Part shown: one piece after another, positions 9,811 to 20,295 of the stretch
Numbering within the stretch: the first letter of the stretch is position 1
Layout: every line of letters begins with the position of its first letter
NCBI GenBank assembly: GCA_025201845.1
Contig: MU603960.1
Coordinates: forward strand, 66,088-130,087
Direction of reading: 5' to 3'
Source of the DNA: Martensiomyces pterosporus
Taxonomy: Eukaryota > Kickxellomycota > Kickxellomycetes > Kickxellales > Kickxellaceae
DNA: 64,000 bases
Made by a program: the position numbers and the translations under genes
Notes under the pieces: generated by a model
Seen by the model: only the letters and a program-made list of their open reading frames with translations
Told to the model about the DNA's origin: nothing
Databases searched by the model: none

Positions 9811-9965
9811 TTCCGGCTCCTGCCAGCGTCTCCTTTGTGACGGAGCGAAGAAAGGGCACAAAGCTATCCCCATTGTTTACCTTTCTATCTTCCGGCTCCT
9901 GCCAGCGTCTCCTTTGTGACGGAGCGAAGAAAGGGCACAAAGCTATCCCCATTGTTTACCTTTCT
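9811..9965. repeat. Tandem direct repeat, period 79 bp, two copies
   Basis: Copy 1 (9811-9889) begins TTCCGGCTCCTGCCAGCGTC and is repeated from 9890 to 9965. The 76 overlapping bases are identical. Perfect identity implies a recent duplication. It lies outside any recognised gene and encodes nothing convincing. Confidence 0.9.
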
Positions 9966-10632
9966 GCGAGGCCAGCCAATAGCCGCGCCGGCGCTTGTTT
10001 ACTTTTAATATGAGCCAGGGAGCGATTCCGCTGAGCACGCTTGTTCTCTGCACAGCCGCTCCCCTCTCTAGTGCCTGTTTCCATATTGTCGCTTTCGCTA
10101 TTTCCAGATCTCCAGCACTTTTGCGGTGCTGGCAGGTAGCAACCTGGGGCCATGGGTGCTGACGGCTCTGCAAGACCATGCAGAGCGGTCCTGGTTTACT
10201 ACACCGCTGACAATGCGCATGAGCTGGTTGAGCCCGTCCTACTGTTGTAGCAGGCCATTTCTTTGGGCTCTAGATCGCTTGCTGTATACTCATAGATTCC
10301 ACAAACGGGCTGTGTGGTTGGCATACCCCAAATGCAGGCGGTTGGGCTGCATTGTCACCAGCAGGGTAGTAGCGGGCTCAGCATGCGACGAATCGAGGCA
10401 ATATATGTGGCAGTGTTTATTGACGTTATGCTAAAAGATGCCGGGTGAGACTTGGCGAAGGGTGCTGGAACTAGCGGCTGCTGCTACCTTGCTCTGGTGT
10501 GAACACGTCCTTTGCGCCCATGAACCTAATACAATTGCAGCAGGGATTCAGATCAGATCGAATGAATCAGTGAACGAGCACGTCCATGTCCACGGGAACG
10601 CACAGCACCAGCGCATTGCGGCTGGAAGATGC

Positions 10633-10797
10633 TTACATTGATGCCTGCGAGACTGCCAAGCGCTGTGACAGCTCTGCTTGCTCTCTGAGAACCGCCATGT
10701 TCTTGTTGAGCTGCTCAAAGTTCGAATTGAGGCGAGAGAGCTGCTTGCTCAGGTTGCTGTACAGGTACTCGCGACGCTGCTCGCTCTGCTTGTCCAT
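10633..10797 (-). CDS. Short coiled-coil protein, probable DASH/Dam1 complex subunit Hsk3
   Basis: A 54-codon frame from ATG 10797 to TAA. The protein starts MDKQSEQRREYLYSNLSKQL, is almost wholly helical with heptad-like Leu spacing, and ends QRLAVSQASM. The layout matches the DASH Hsk3 family as I remember it: an Arg-Gln/Glu-Tyr opening, a Leu-rich helix with LSRLNSNF like LAQLNANL, then QAE and a short LGxxHxS-like end. Hsk3 is a tiny subunit of the Dam1/DASH ring that couples kinetochores to spindle microtubules. The protein is slightly shorter than most members. The gene is divergent from the BAR-domain gene, 292 bp away. The alternative is an unrelated short coiled coil; a profile search would settle it. 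Confidence 0.55.
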   Translation of the reverse strand: MDKQSEQRREYLYSNLSKQLSRLNSNFEQLNKNMAVLREQAELSQRLAVSQASM

Positions 10798-11089
10798 GTC
10801 TGCAGGATTCAAGCTATATACACAAACGATAGGAAGAAGAGGCTGCCTTGCCGCACCCCACGCTTGATCGCATAAGAACCCGTTTAAAGCTTTGTGCTGC
10901 GCGCACGGTCCTATGGGCAGTCAGCTGATTCGACGGCTGTGCAGCCAAGGACAGCTGGTGTGATGTCGCAAGCAGCGCTTATAATTAGGTGGTGCCCGAA
11001 ACCACGCGCTTGCCCCTCTCCGCTTTCTTTGTTCCTCGTTTTTACTATTCGAAAGTATCTGCATTATATTGAGTACGCAAGTGTTGGAA
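10798..11089. promoter_or_regulatory. Shared divergent promoter, Hsk3-like and BAR genes
   Basis: The 292 bp between two diverging ATGs must hold both promoters. The half nearer the BAR gene is AT- and pyrimidine-rich (CTTTCTTTG...TTTTTACTATTC). No strong TATA box is seen for either gene. Confidence 0.5.
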
Positions 11090-12213
11090 ATGGACTCGTT
11101 TAACAAGTTTACCCAGAACGTCAGCAGCGGCTGGTCGCCGTTTGCCGAGAAGGTCGGCAAGAGCTTCACCCAGTACAAGCAGGTAAGCGAGACAGGGAGC
11201 AGGCTATGCGTCAAAAGGCAGCGCTGTTCCTAGCAATCAGCAGTATTGCCGCTGCTAATCCTGCACTGCCCGCAAGTGCTTTTCTTCTTATGCAAATTGC
11301 AGCTTGCGTCGGAGAGGCTTGGCAATTCTGGCGAGGTCACCGAGCTTCCCAGCGACTATGTCACGCTCGAGCGGCGCTACGAGTCGGTGCGCCACGCCTC
11401 GCTCTCGCTCGTCCGCCTGGCCAAGTCGTACGCCTCGCCGCCCACCCACTTTGACGTGCAGACGCTGCAGAGCCAGTTCGCCTCGCTGACATCAAAGATT
11501 GGCAGCAAGAGAGATGCCGAGGCCGTGGCTGCTGCAGCTAGCAAGAAGGAGGAGGAGACTCCCAACACTTACCAGCACGCCATGGCGCGCACTTCGCTGG
11601 AGGTTTCGGAAAGGATCGGCCTGGAGGAGCCCCTGGGCGCTGCCCTGTTCAAGTTTGGCTCGATCGAGGAGAAGGTCGGGGACGGCAAGCTGAATCAGGA
11701 CAAGACCATCCACGACAAGTTTATTGGACCCATGAACGCTACGCTCGAGTCCAGCATTGCTCTTGCACAGGTAAGAAAGAAAAAAACACGATGTTCTCCC
11801 GTGTGGTTTTCTGCATTTCCGCTCCACGCACCCAAGTTGCTCACGCGCTGCTTATTTGACACGTGTCTTGGCTCTGTGCTGTGTAGAATGCGCGCAAGGA
11901 GGTCCAGTCAGCGCGCCTGACGCTCGATGCTGCCAAGACTGCGTTCAAGAGCGCTAAGCCCGAGAGAGCTGATGTCGCCCGCAGGGAGGTTGAGGCTGCC
12001 GAGGACCACTTTGTGACCATTGTTGAGGAGGCCATGAGCCTCATGCGGGCCGTTGTCGAGTCCCCTGAGCCACTCCGCTACCTCTCGGAGCTTGTCAACG
12101 CCCAGCTGGCCTTCCACAAGGAGGCTGCCGAGCTGCTCAGCGACCTTGCACCCGAGATCGAGGAGATCCAGGTCACGCAGGAGGCTCTGTATCGCCACGA
12201 GAACAAGCAGTAG
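11090..12213 (+). CDS. BAR-domain protein of the Gvp36/YPR148C type, three exons
   Basis: A 295-residue membrane-curvature protein of the fungal BAR family that acts in Golgi and endosomal traffic. Exons are 11090-11182, 11303-11770 and 11887-12213, all phase 0. Donors are GTAAGC and GTAAGA, and acceptors ATTGCAG and TGTGTAG. The N terminus MDSFNKFTQNVSSGWSPFAE is an amphipathic lead. Family blocks follow: YQHAMARTSLEVSERIG, PLGAALFKFGSIEEKVGDGKL, a helix rich in KSAKPERADVARREVEAAE, then PEPLRYLSELVNAQLAFHKEA and LAPEIEEIQVTQE. Together these make the three-helix BAR bundle. The gene converges with the ZW10-like gene, with 153 bp between stop codons. Assignment to Gvp36 rather than a paralogue is inferred from motif similarity. 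Confidence 0.85.
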
Positions 12214-12366
12214 GCTGCTTCTGCCTCGGCGTGCGGCTGTTTCCCGATTGTTTCTACATTTATTTCACCTTCCATGTTGGTTTTGCTATGTGTATCTAAA
12301 CAACCCGGTATTCACCAAGTGCAGCCAGCGACTGGTGCTCCCATTTGTGCTTGCCCATCAGGGCGG

Positions 12367-14968
12367 CTAGCTCAGTGTCCTGATGACCTCAATGTCGTGT
12401 GCACGCTCCTTGGTGTCCGAGAATAGCGCTCGGATGAGGCCAATGAGCTCGTCCGCAGTGAACTGCGCAAGCAGGCCAGCACGTCGCCTAGCCAGAATAT
12501 CTGCTCTGGAGATGAGCAGAATGTCTGCCAGCTGCAGCAATTTGTCCGAGAGCTTGCTGTAATCCTTGGCAATCTTGGCACCACCAGATCCGCCGCCACC
12601 ACCACCACCACTGCTACCTTGCTGTGGCTCAGCAGCACCAGCCTCGTCGTCCGAGTCAAGCAGATCATCGGCATAGCTGCCTCTGGCAGCAGAGGCCCCA
12701 AGAGCAGAATCCAAGTCCTTGTACGCTGCCAGTGTGCTTGGGTCTAGCTGGAACAGGCTCGTGAGCGAGTGGAGCGAGCGGCAGTGCTCACTCAGGACCT
12801 GCGAGTCATCCACGCCGATATCGCGCACATCTGTGACGCCCTCGATGGTTCTAGCAAACACCGCGTCGATGTAATGGCCAAGGGTGCTATAGAATATATG
12901 CGGCGAGATCACCGGCGGCCTCATCGCCTTGGCCAGCTGCGACACCGCCAGCCGGACCTGCTTGGCCATTTTCGCCAACTGCGCCTTCTCGCCCTCGTTG
13001 GAGGCATTGTAGAATCCATCGCTACTGCTGCTAACCAAGTCCCTCAGCTCCTTTGACTCGCGCTCAACCAAATTGGCAATATGCGCATTTCCAACGCCAA
13101 AGAACAGCCGTGCAGTAGCGTCCCAATCCGACTGGATACTGCCCGTCTCTGCATTCTCGCCCAAGTCTTCAAGCAGCGCAGGGATAAAGCGGCCAAGCAA
13201 GCGGGCGTGGTGCGACGCGTACATGCAGTCGTTGAAGAATTGCCATGCAAGCGACGGAATCTTGGTCAGCTCAGTGCGGTGGAGCGTGAGGAAGAGTGCG
13301 CGGTAGAGATCAAACAGATTGAGCGCAGAGGCGCACAACGTGCGAGACAGTGCAATTGATGAGGGCGGGAATAGCGCAGCTTCGTTTGCAAGCCTGTATG
13401 CTGCCAATACCAAGCCGTGCATGGATTTGGAGATGGCGCACCTGGGGAACACGTTGGCTAGCTTTAGATCGGGCCTGCTGGCAATGTCGGACATCAGCCT
13501 GCCAGCTGCCTGTATGACCACTGGCGAGAGCTCGCAATCCGCGTCTGTAGCCAGGGTGCGGACCAACTCGGGTGTCCATATTTCTTGGGCTTCAAGCGAG
13601 TGCAAGTCAAAGCTCGCGTCCTCTGCTGCAGCTCTAATTTGTGTCAACGCCGCATCGCAGCGACGAGCAACATAGAGGCTGTCAAGTTGGCGTACGGCTT
13701 CAGAGATGGGACGGCTTTGCGTCTCGCCTTCTTCGCTGGGGAGCAACCGCAGATCAGCCAATCTCTTTTCGAACGATAGCAGAGCGTTGACGACGCTGCT
13801 AAACTCTGCAAGGCTGTTCCTTGCAGTAGGAATGCTGTGGAGGAAGCACCGCTCGAGAACGAGCTTCGCAATATCAATGCCGCACTGCTCCGTCCAAATG
13901 CTGGGAGCCTTGCTACTCTTGCCGTTTTCAGTCCCTGCCTCACAGCAGAGCGTCCGGTCAGCAAACGAAATGGAGTCGGCAATGATCGAGCACACCTCGT
14001 TTGCTGCCGTTATAGTCTGGGACAAATCGCCAATTTCGACCGAAAACGACAAGTCGTCCTCGGTTGAGTTGTGCGAAATCGACAGCGCGGACAGGACAGG
14101 CCTAACAAATGTCCTGACGAAATATGCGCTGAATGCTTCTTTTACTTCATCGCCCGCGGACAAGATATCGAGAGCAGCGAACAGCGACTGCGCCAGATCC
14201 CTTGGAGACTGCCCGCCCACACTCACTGCACGCAGCTGCACACATGTCTTATCTGCATTGACGACCAATAGCTCGCGGATCGTTCTCAGTGCGTTCTCCT
14301 TGACATTGAGCTTTGCCATCGATATGCGCTCATACAGCGAGTCTTTAATCCGCGCTCCCTCAATAGCCTCGGAGTCATCCAGTGTTTTCTCAATCGCCTG
14401 GATTGCATTTGCTGCCTCAAGCAGCCTGTTCGAGCGCACCAATGCGTCCATAGCCTTGAGACTCGAGTTGACCTCTGATAGGTAGCGTAGACACTGCAGC
14501 ACGGCTTGGCTCCCGCGCAGCTGGCCCTCTAGCCTGGCCTCGTTGCCAACAGCGCTGAGCAGCCTGGCGCGGATCCCCGTCTCCTCGTCGCCAAACGTCG
14601 ACTGCAGGTCATCGACGCCTTGTAGAAGCCTGGCGATTGCATCCTGCGCCCTGCCAGACTCGGCAATTGCAGCCACGTAAGTGTCGTAGTTGTCCAGCAG
14701 GCTCTTTCGAATCGACTCCTACAGCACCAATTTGCATTCAAGGCAGGGTTGCGATTAGCTAGCTGTCAGGCGGAAGCAAGAAGAGCAGTTGCTGCTGAAT
14801 TGCGTCGGGCAGCACTTGAAGGCGTACCCTTCCTAATTCCAAGCGTTCCTCGAGCTCTTTGGCAAGGCGCTGCGCGGTGTCTAGTGTAATAGCTGACCGT
14901 AGCAGCTCCTCATTCTTCTGCACTGCGCCCTGGTCGTCCTCAACAAGATGCTCAATGTAGCTGTCCAT
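12367..14968 (-). CDS. ZW10/Dsl1-like vesicle-tethering and kinetochore protein, two exons
   Basis: About 830 residues. Exon 1 (14968-14828) encodes MDSYIEHLVEDDQGAVQKNE... and ends at AGG|GTACGC. The 109-bp intron has a GCTAAT branch site and ends GCTGTAG. Exon 2 starts at 14718 (ESIRKSLLDNYDTYVAAI), and both junctions are phase 0. The helical N terminus (LD, KELEERL, kYxxfl-like NYDTYVAAIAESGRAQ) and the C-terminal block FTADELIGLIRALFSDTKER fit ZW10, a subunit of the NRZ/Dsl1 tether that receives Golgi-to-ER vesicles and, in animals, of the kinetochore RZZ complex. An acidic linker with a poly-Gly run precedes the last helices. Other CATCHR tethers (Dsl1, COG) are alternatives, since the family diverges widely. 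Confidence 0.65.
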
Positions 14969-15705
14969 TTTATTCGTGATAGCAGAGAGAGCAGGGGAGA
15001 GTTTGTGGGCAATAAGCAGCGAATGCAGGAGCAGACTGAAAAGAGAAGCGCAAAGCAGGCGTGGAAAGTTGGGTGGTGGGCAGCAAGCAGTGATGCCAAT
15101 TGCAGCGGTTCGCGCAGTAGCATTCATGCGGCTCAGCCATTTCTATCCATGACTGATCCGCTCCGACGATAGCAGCAGTGAGCGCACAAGAGTTCATGGC
15201 CTTGTGCCAGTGCTAGCGGTGAGGGGTGTTTAAGGTAGCAGATGGGTGTGCTTGTGGCAAGCGGAAGGTTCGATGGAAGGAATTAGGACAACCAGGACAA
15301 CAGTGCTGGCGAGAGTAGCGCGGCCAGGAGAGAGCACATAGCTATGATCGCCTAGACAGCGAGTGTGCATTCATACTGTTTTGCAGGAAAGCCAGCTATT
15401 TCGGCTCTCGCGATGGTGCTAGTCAAGAGGATAGCATCAGTTTGCAATAGGATCGTGCCCACATTTGTTTTCGCAAGTAAGGCAGCGGTCGATGTACTGG
15501 CTCCGGCTCAATCGCCCTTTGGGCAATGAACCACACCACAAAGAATAAACTAGGCAAATGTGCTATGCAGATATATACACGGAGTGGGCACTTTGTCCAT
15601 TTTGCCTCGCCAGGGTAGTCGCCACCAAAGGCGAGACGTGATGCTTGTCCATTTGCAAGAATTGCATACAGCGGTAAGAGAAGCGGTTTATCCAGCATCA
15701 GCTGC
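14969..15705. other. Intergenic region between ZW10-like and Brf-like genes
   Basis: Promoter of the ZW10-like gene and 3' flank of the Brf-like gene. Frames present are short and lack recognisable domains. Confidence 0.5.
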
Positions 15706-17551
15706 CTATTCGCTCGGCGACTGCTCAAGATACGCGAGCAGCTCTTCCTCGCTCATGTCCTCCGGGCCAACATTGGGCGAGTCAAGATGCGAATTGCTCT
15801 CAGCAATCCTGCTGCTTCTGGCAGCTGCAGACGCGATCTGCTCTAGAGTGGACGGTGGAAGGCTGAGCAATGCGCCATTATCAACCCCAAGCTCGTATAG
15901 CTGCTTGAGAAGGGCCACCTCCTTCTCATGCTCATCCTCATCAGCATGCAATTGACTGCTGGCTGGCAATGGCATGGGTGAGTTGGGCACATCTCTTTCA
16001 AACGTCCTGAGAATGCGGAGTCGCCGCTCACGCGTATTCCTGGCCCTTTTGTACGTGGGTGCTTCGCTCAGCTCGGTTACCAGGCCAGCAATGTGGCCAG
16101 GGGTGCGTGCAATCTCTGGGCGCGTCTTGTCACTGCCCGCGCTCGTCGGTTCGCCAGTGCCCGGCTGGGGGCTGCTGCTCCAATCATTCGCCATGGGTCC
16201 AAGTCCTGTGTTAAACAGCAGTGACCTGGCATGCTCGTAGCGTCTTGTCACTGCCTGCGCTCGTCGCTTCGCCAGTGCCCGGCTGGGGGCTGCTGCTCCA
16301 ATCATTCGCCATGGGTCCAAGTCCTGTGTTAAACAGCAGTGACCTGGCATGCTCGTAGCAGCTCAAAATGTCAGGCAAGTGCACAGCAGCTGTGTCGGCA
16401 GCGACCTTCATGTCTTTTAGCCACGGCGTGGTCTCGCTAGCCCTGGCCAGTGCTACAAGCACTGTCCGCACGTGCTTGGAGATTGTGTGCTCGCTGGCAG
16501 CATTGGGCAGCGCGATTAGCTTGAAAATGACATCCCGCTGGCCCTTTTTGATGCTTGCCAAAGCCGTGTCGTCATCAGCCACGAAAAAGTGCTCAATGGC
16601 GACGGAGACTGCTGCACACGCGATACTATTCGGATTGTTGCCCGTGTCCTGAGAGCACGACTGGATAAACGCCATGACCCTGCCAGAAATATCGATGATT
16701 CGTGGCCGCAGGGACTCGTCAGAGCCCAGAAACTCCAGGAGCAGCTCCGGAAACCCTCTGGCATTCTTTGCAGTGCCAGATATCAGCGCAATGAGTGTCA
16801 CTCTCTCCTTCACATCGCCGCAGCACCTGGCAATGCGGCCAAACACGCGATTGACGACCCTCTCCACCCTCAGTAGGGGGTCCAGCATCGGCAGCTTCTT
16901 GTCCAGCAAACCCAGGATCTCCTTCACTGCCCTCCCAACGACAAAAAAACTGGTGCCAGCTGCAGAGGCAATGTCGACAACAGTAAGCGGCTTGCTGTCC
17001 TCGATAGCAGCAATATAAACGGAGGCAGCGGCGCGGACCCTCCCTGGCCTGCCAAAGATGACGGCTTCCAGGGAGTCAGCCAGCCGCTTGGCCATGTCGA
17101 TGAATATGTGATTGGCCCTTTCTTCGATACCGCGTATTTCGAGCTGCGCGCAGAGGTGGCGGATGCACTCGTGGATCTCACGCAGCCTCATCTGGTTCCA
17201 CCGCTTGCTGAGCCTCTCTGACGCTCGCTCACCAAGGTTGGCAATGTGCGGTTGGCGGATGTATGTGCTGCTGCTGTGTATTTGCTCGGCGTCGAACGAG
17301 TACTTGTTTGTTAGAACCACGCTGCTCACTACAGCACCGCATTCGCCGCAGTACACATCGCCGCTGCCCTCAATGATATCCGCTGAGCCGCATTCGGCGC
17401 ACTTGCTGGCATCACTCGTTGTCGCTGGTGCTGTTGGCCTACTCTGCGTGCTTGGCGGGGTGGCAGAAGAGGTGTCACGCTCCCGCAGCCTCTTGCTGGC
17501 AGCTCCATTCTCTCTTTCGGGATCTGTCTTGCGCTTTGCGTGTCTCGACAT
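15706..17551 (-). CDS. TFIIB-family factor, Brf1-like, carrying a 118-bp internal duplication
   Basis: The zinc ribbon has Cys at 51, 54, 68 and 71 (CAECG...YCGECG). Two cyclin-fold repeats follow (residues about 115-330), then a charged C terminus ending MSEEELLAYLEQSPSE. This layout fits TFIIB relatives; Brf1, the RNA polymerase III initiation factor, is the best guess, but the sequence is divergent and Rrn7-type factors cannot be excluded. The start at 17551 (MSRHAKRKTDPE) is the first sensible ATG. A tandem duplication (16123-16358) shifts the frame and stops translation near 16211. If 16343-16226 is an intron (GT...AG, 118 bp, phase 2), the two exons join in frame to give 575 residues. 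If it is not spliced, the gene is broken. It diverges from the THO3 gene. Confidence 0.65.
16123..16358. repeat. 118-bp tandem duplication inside the Brf-like gene
   Basis: 16123-16240 and 16241-16358 are the same 118 bp with only two substitutions (positions 16 and 27 of the unit). 118 is not a multiple of three. In coding orientation each copy carries GCCAG|GTCACTG, so the GT of the first copy and the AG of the second bound a 118-bp potential intron. Confidence 0.95.
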
Positions 17552-17826
17552 GGCAAATGAAGCTAAAGCACCCAGAGGCAAGAGAGGCGATGCTGGGCGT
17601 TTTGTCGCGCCTTCCGGAGAAACATCGCTTTGGGTATTTATGCGGAAATCGCAGAATGGGACGTGTTTATATGCCACGTGCATGGCTTTTCTATTTCGCG
17701 CTTTCTCACTCGCGGCGAAAGCCAGACACTTTGTCTCTCTGCTACTACACTTTTCATTTTATTGCTGCTCTTGCCTTTTTTTTTAATATCGCAACGCTAC
17801 ACTGGGCTGTAGACGGCAGGGAAAGG
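17552..17826. promoter_or_regulatory. Shared divergent promoter, Brf-like and THO3 genes
   Basis: The 275 bp between diverging ATGs hold both promoters. The THO3 side ends in a T-rich block (CTTTTTTTTTAATATC) just upstream of its ATG. No clear TATA box is seen. Confidence 0.5.
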
Positions 17827-18765
17827 ATGGCAGAACCATTTTCCAATCACAAGGAGAGCAAAATGCACGGAACACGGGGGTCGATTTACGACCTTTCGTG
17901 GAGCAGCGACGGCGGCCTTCTCACAGCCGCCGAGTCAAAAGGACCCGTCAGGTCCTGGCGCCTCGAGCGTGGCGGCCATAAAGAGGGCGAAGAGCTGCGG
18001 GCGCTGGGAAATGAGATAGAGCGGCTGGCGTGGTGTCCAGCCTCCCAGCACACGCACATACTGGCAGCAGCCTTGTACGACAAGACCGTGCATATGTGGG
18101 ATCAGAGGGCGGGCAGCATCTCGACTACGCTGACGACAAGCGGCCTCAACTCGGACATCTGCTGGAGCCCCTCGGGAAAGTACTTTGCGTCGGTGAGTCG
18201 CGAAGACGGGCTGGACATTTTTGACATGGCCAAGCCGCAGTCGCCTGTGGTGTCGGCCGAAGTCGAGGAGATGGTGTGCTCCGTGTCCTGGGACACGGGC
18301 GAGCGACTGCTGTTCCTGTCTACGCACCAGGGCAATGTGGAGGTGTACTCGTGGCCGGACATGGAGCATCTGACGATGATCCCGGCGCACTCGGCGTCGT
18401 GTAATCGCACGGCACTCGATCCCAGAGGCAAGGTCTTGGCGACGGGAGGAGCAGACGCGACGATGGAGCTGTGGGATATGGAGGATTTTTCGATTGTGCG
18501 GACGATCGATGGATACGACTCGCCCCTGCTGTTTATTGACTTTAGCTGGAACGGAAAGTACATTGCGAGTGCGTCGGATGACCTGGATATCAAGATCCAT
18601 GATGCGTTTTCGGGCGACTTGGTCAGGAAGGTTCCTGTCGACTCGCTGACCACTGCCCTTGAGTGGCATCCGCGCAACCTGGCTATCGCCTACGCCTCGG
18701 CTGGTGCCGCTAACCGCAACTCGGATCCAACTGTGTGTATATTTGCTCCAGGGCCAAAGTCATGA
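17827..18765 (+). CDS. THO3: THO complex subunit 3 (THOC3/Tex1), WD40 protein
   Basis: A 312-residue WD40 propeller. THOC3/Tex1 belongs to the THO/TREX complex, which couples transcription to mRNA packaging and nuclear export. The start is ATG 17827 (MAEPFSNHKE); the longer frame upstream runs into the divergent promoter. Repeats read in order: IYDLSWSSDGGLL, IERLAWCP with KTVHMWDQRAG, LNSDICWSPSGKYFASVSRED, VCSVSWDTGERLLFL, then the diagnostic THOC3-like NRTALDPRGKVLATGGADAT with ELWDMEDF, and FSWNGKYIASASDDLDIKIHD. The INICWSPDG and DPxGKxxATGxADA signatures set it apart from generic WD40 proteins. It diverges from the Brf-like gene and converges with the transporter gene. Confidence 0.85.
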   Translation: MAEPFSNHKESKMHGTRGSIYDLSWSSDGGLLTAAESKGPVRSWRLERGGHKEGEELRALGNEIERLAWCPASQHTHILAAALYDKTVHMWDQRAGSISTTLTTSGLNSDICWSPSGKYFASVSREDGLDIFDMAKPQSPVVSAEVEEMVCSVSWDTGERLLFLSTHQGNVEVYSWPDMEHLTMIPAHSASCNRTALDPRGKVLATGGADATMELWDMEDFSIVRTIDGYDSPLLFIDFSWNGKYIASASDDLDIKIHDAFSGDLVRKVPVDSLTTALEWHPRNLAIAYASAGAANRNSDPTVCIFAPGPKS

Positions 18766-18921
18766 TTAAAATATAAAATGCTTGATCGAGTGTAGGTGGT
18801 AGAAAAATGCATGAAGACGCGGCTAGATTATATATATCACTGATGGTGGCTATGTATAAAAGGGAGGCCCAGCAACTGTGGCCCAGGCGATGGATGAGGG
18901 TATGGGCGCCAGAGCTGATTT

Positions 18922-20295
18922 CTATCCGTGGCCCTTGTGGACGGCGTCGCGGAGCGACTTGATGGCATCAATCAGCCCCCAGACACAAGCAATGCCGCCG
19001 ATGATGGAGAGGAGGAAGCACAGAACGAGCTCGTACTTGGGGATCCTGTTCCACCCAAAGAGCTTGACATAGCAGAACACCGGGACGAGGAAGAACACAA
19101 CGGTAGTCGATATGGCCGAGACGAGATCAATGACCTGGCCAAAGTACGGAATGGCAATGGACACTGCGAGCAGAATGGCCATAGTGACGGTGCGCATGAC
19201 AAACCGCCAGAAGAACTCCTTCTTCTTGCCCATGATCCCCGGCATCACGCCCACCGCCAGCTCCAGCTCAAGGTTGGCTGAGACGAGCATGACCGGGGCA
19301 GCAAAGACTACGTGGATGATGATGAGGATGGTGGCTGCGTTGACAATTGCCAGGTTGGGCAGGTTGTTGAGGATGGGCGACATGGTCTGGCTGCCAAATG
19401 CCGCGTATCCAGTGGCGGACGACAGCGTGTAGGCACCGCAGACGAGGGTGTTAGCAAGAGCAAGCATCCACCCGAACTGCTTGGGCTTCTTCATGTTGCC
19501 CTCAATATGCGGAAACGCCACGGCACCTGCGTACATAAACGAGATTGAGGCCAACGCGGAGGGGATTCCAGAGCCGATGATGAAGGTGTGGGTGGGAGGC
19601 GATGTGTAGTCGGGGTTGTAGTACGTGTCCGTGTACCTGTGCTGGAGGGCCTTCACAGCCAGCACAAACACCGTGAACATGGCAGTCAGCACGCCAAACA
19701 CCGACGAAATGGTGATCTCGCCGAGCGTCTTCAGCAGAGTGAACGGAATCCACATGACGACTGCGATGATGGTCATGCTGATCTTCTGGTTCAAGTGAGC
19801 GTCGGCGAACCCCAGAAGGCGGGTGATCTGGGTGCCACTGACGATGATCCACGAGATGACGGTTCCGCAGCAGTACAGGTACGTGATGGTGGTGGCAAAC
19901 CAGTACCCGGCGGGACCGAATGCTTCGCGCGTGACGAGGGAGAAGCTGGAGATGCGGCGGTTGGGACGGGCGTACATGGTGCGCTTGAACAGGACGCCAA
20001 CGTACCAGCCGATGACGGCCATGACGATCATCAGGATGATGCCGAACCACCCGCACCGCTTGACCACGGAGGGCAGGTTCATGGTGCCGGTGCCGATGCT
20101 GATGCACATGATGTTGAAGACGGCGCCGACCCAGGAGCCAGTGCGCTTTACAGCGTGCTCGAGGTACACGTCGTTGGCGCCAGAGTCCTTGCCACTGCCG
20201 TCAGATTGGCTGGAGGAATCGGCGCCGTTGGTGCTGCCGCTGTATCCGTAGTCGACAGCCGAGCTGACGCCTGTCTCTTGCTGTGATGCCGGCAT
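18922..20295 (-). CDS. AAAP-family amino-acid transporter (SLC36/38, Avt type)
   Basis: A 457-residue polytopic protein with about eleven hydrophobic helices. Start ATG 20295 (MPASQQETGVSSAVDYGYSG) gives a hydrophilic Ser/Gly-rich cytosolic N terminus. The family opening GSWVGAVFNIMCISIGTGTM, with its helix-breaking Gly pair, is typical of amino acid/auxin permeases. Later marks include a conserved SGTQITRLLG segment, FMYAGAVAFPHIEGNMKKP, TGYAAFGSQTMSPILNNLP, and a C-terminal pair of helices. Family members move neutral amino acids with protons or sodium at the plasma membrane or vacuole; neither substrate nor membrane can be told here. A TATAAAAG box lies about 170 bp upstream. Confidence 0.85.
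   Translation of the reverse strand: MPASQQETGVSSAVDYGYSGSTNGADSSSQSDGSGKDSGANDVYLEHAVKRTGSWVGAVFNIMCISIGTGTMNLPSVVKRCGWFGIILMIVMAVIGWYVGVLFKRTMYARPNRRISSFSLVTREAFGPAGYWFATTITYLYCCGTVISWIIVSGTQITRLLGFADAHLNQKISMTIIAVVMWIPFTLLKTLGEITISSVFGVLTAMFTVFVLAVKALQHRYTDTYYNPDYTSPPTHTFIIGSGIPSALASISFMYAGAVAFPHIEGNMKKPKQFGWMLALANTLVCGAYTLSSATGYAAFGSQTMSPILNNLPNLAIVNAATILIIIHVVFAAPVMLVSANLELELAVGVMPGIMGKKKEFFWRFVMRTVTMAILLAVSIAIPYFGQVIDLVSAISTTVVFFLVPVFCYVKLFGWNRIPKYELVLCFLLSIIGGIACVWGLIDAIKSLRDAVHKGHG

Larger units (their letters stand above)
8729..10632. other. 1.9-kb region without a recognised gene
   Basis: No frame here shows a family or plausible composition. It contains the cyclin promoter, two plus-strand CCAAT/TATA-like arrangements (8957-8994; CCAAT at 9470 and 9511 with ATAAATAG at 9549) and a 79-bp tandem repeat. 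It could hold a non-coding transcript. Confidence 0.45.
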
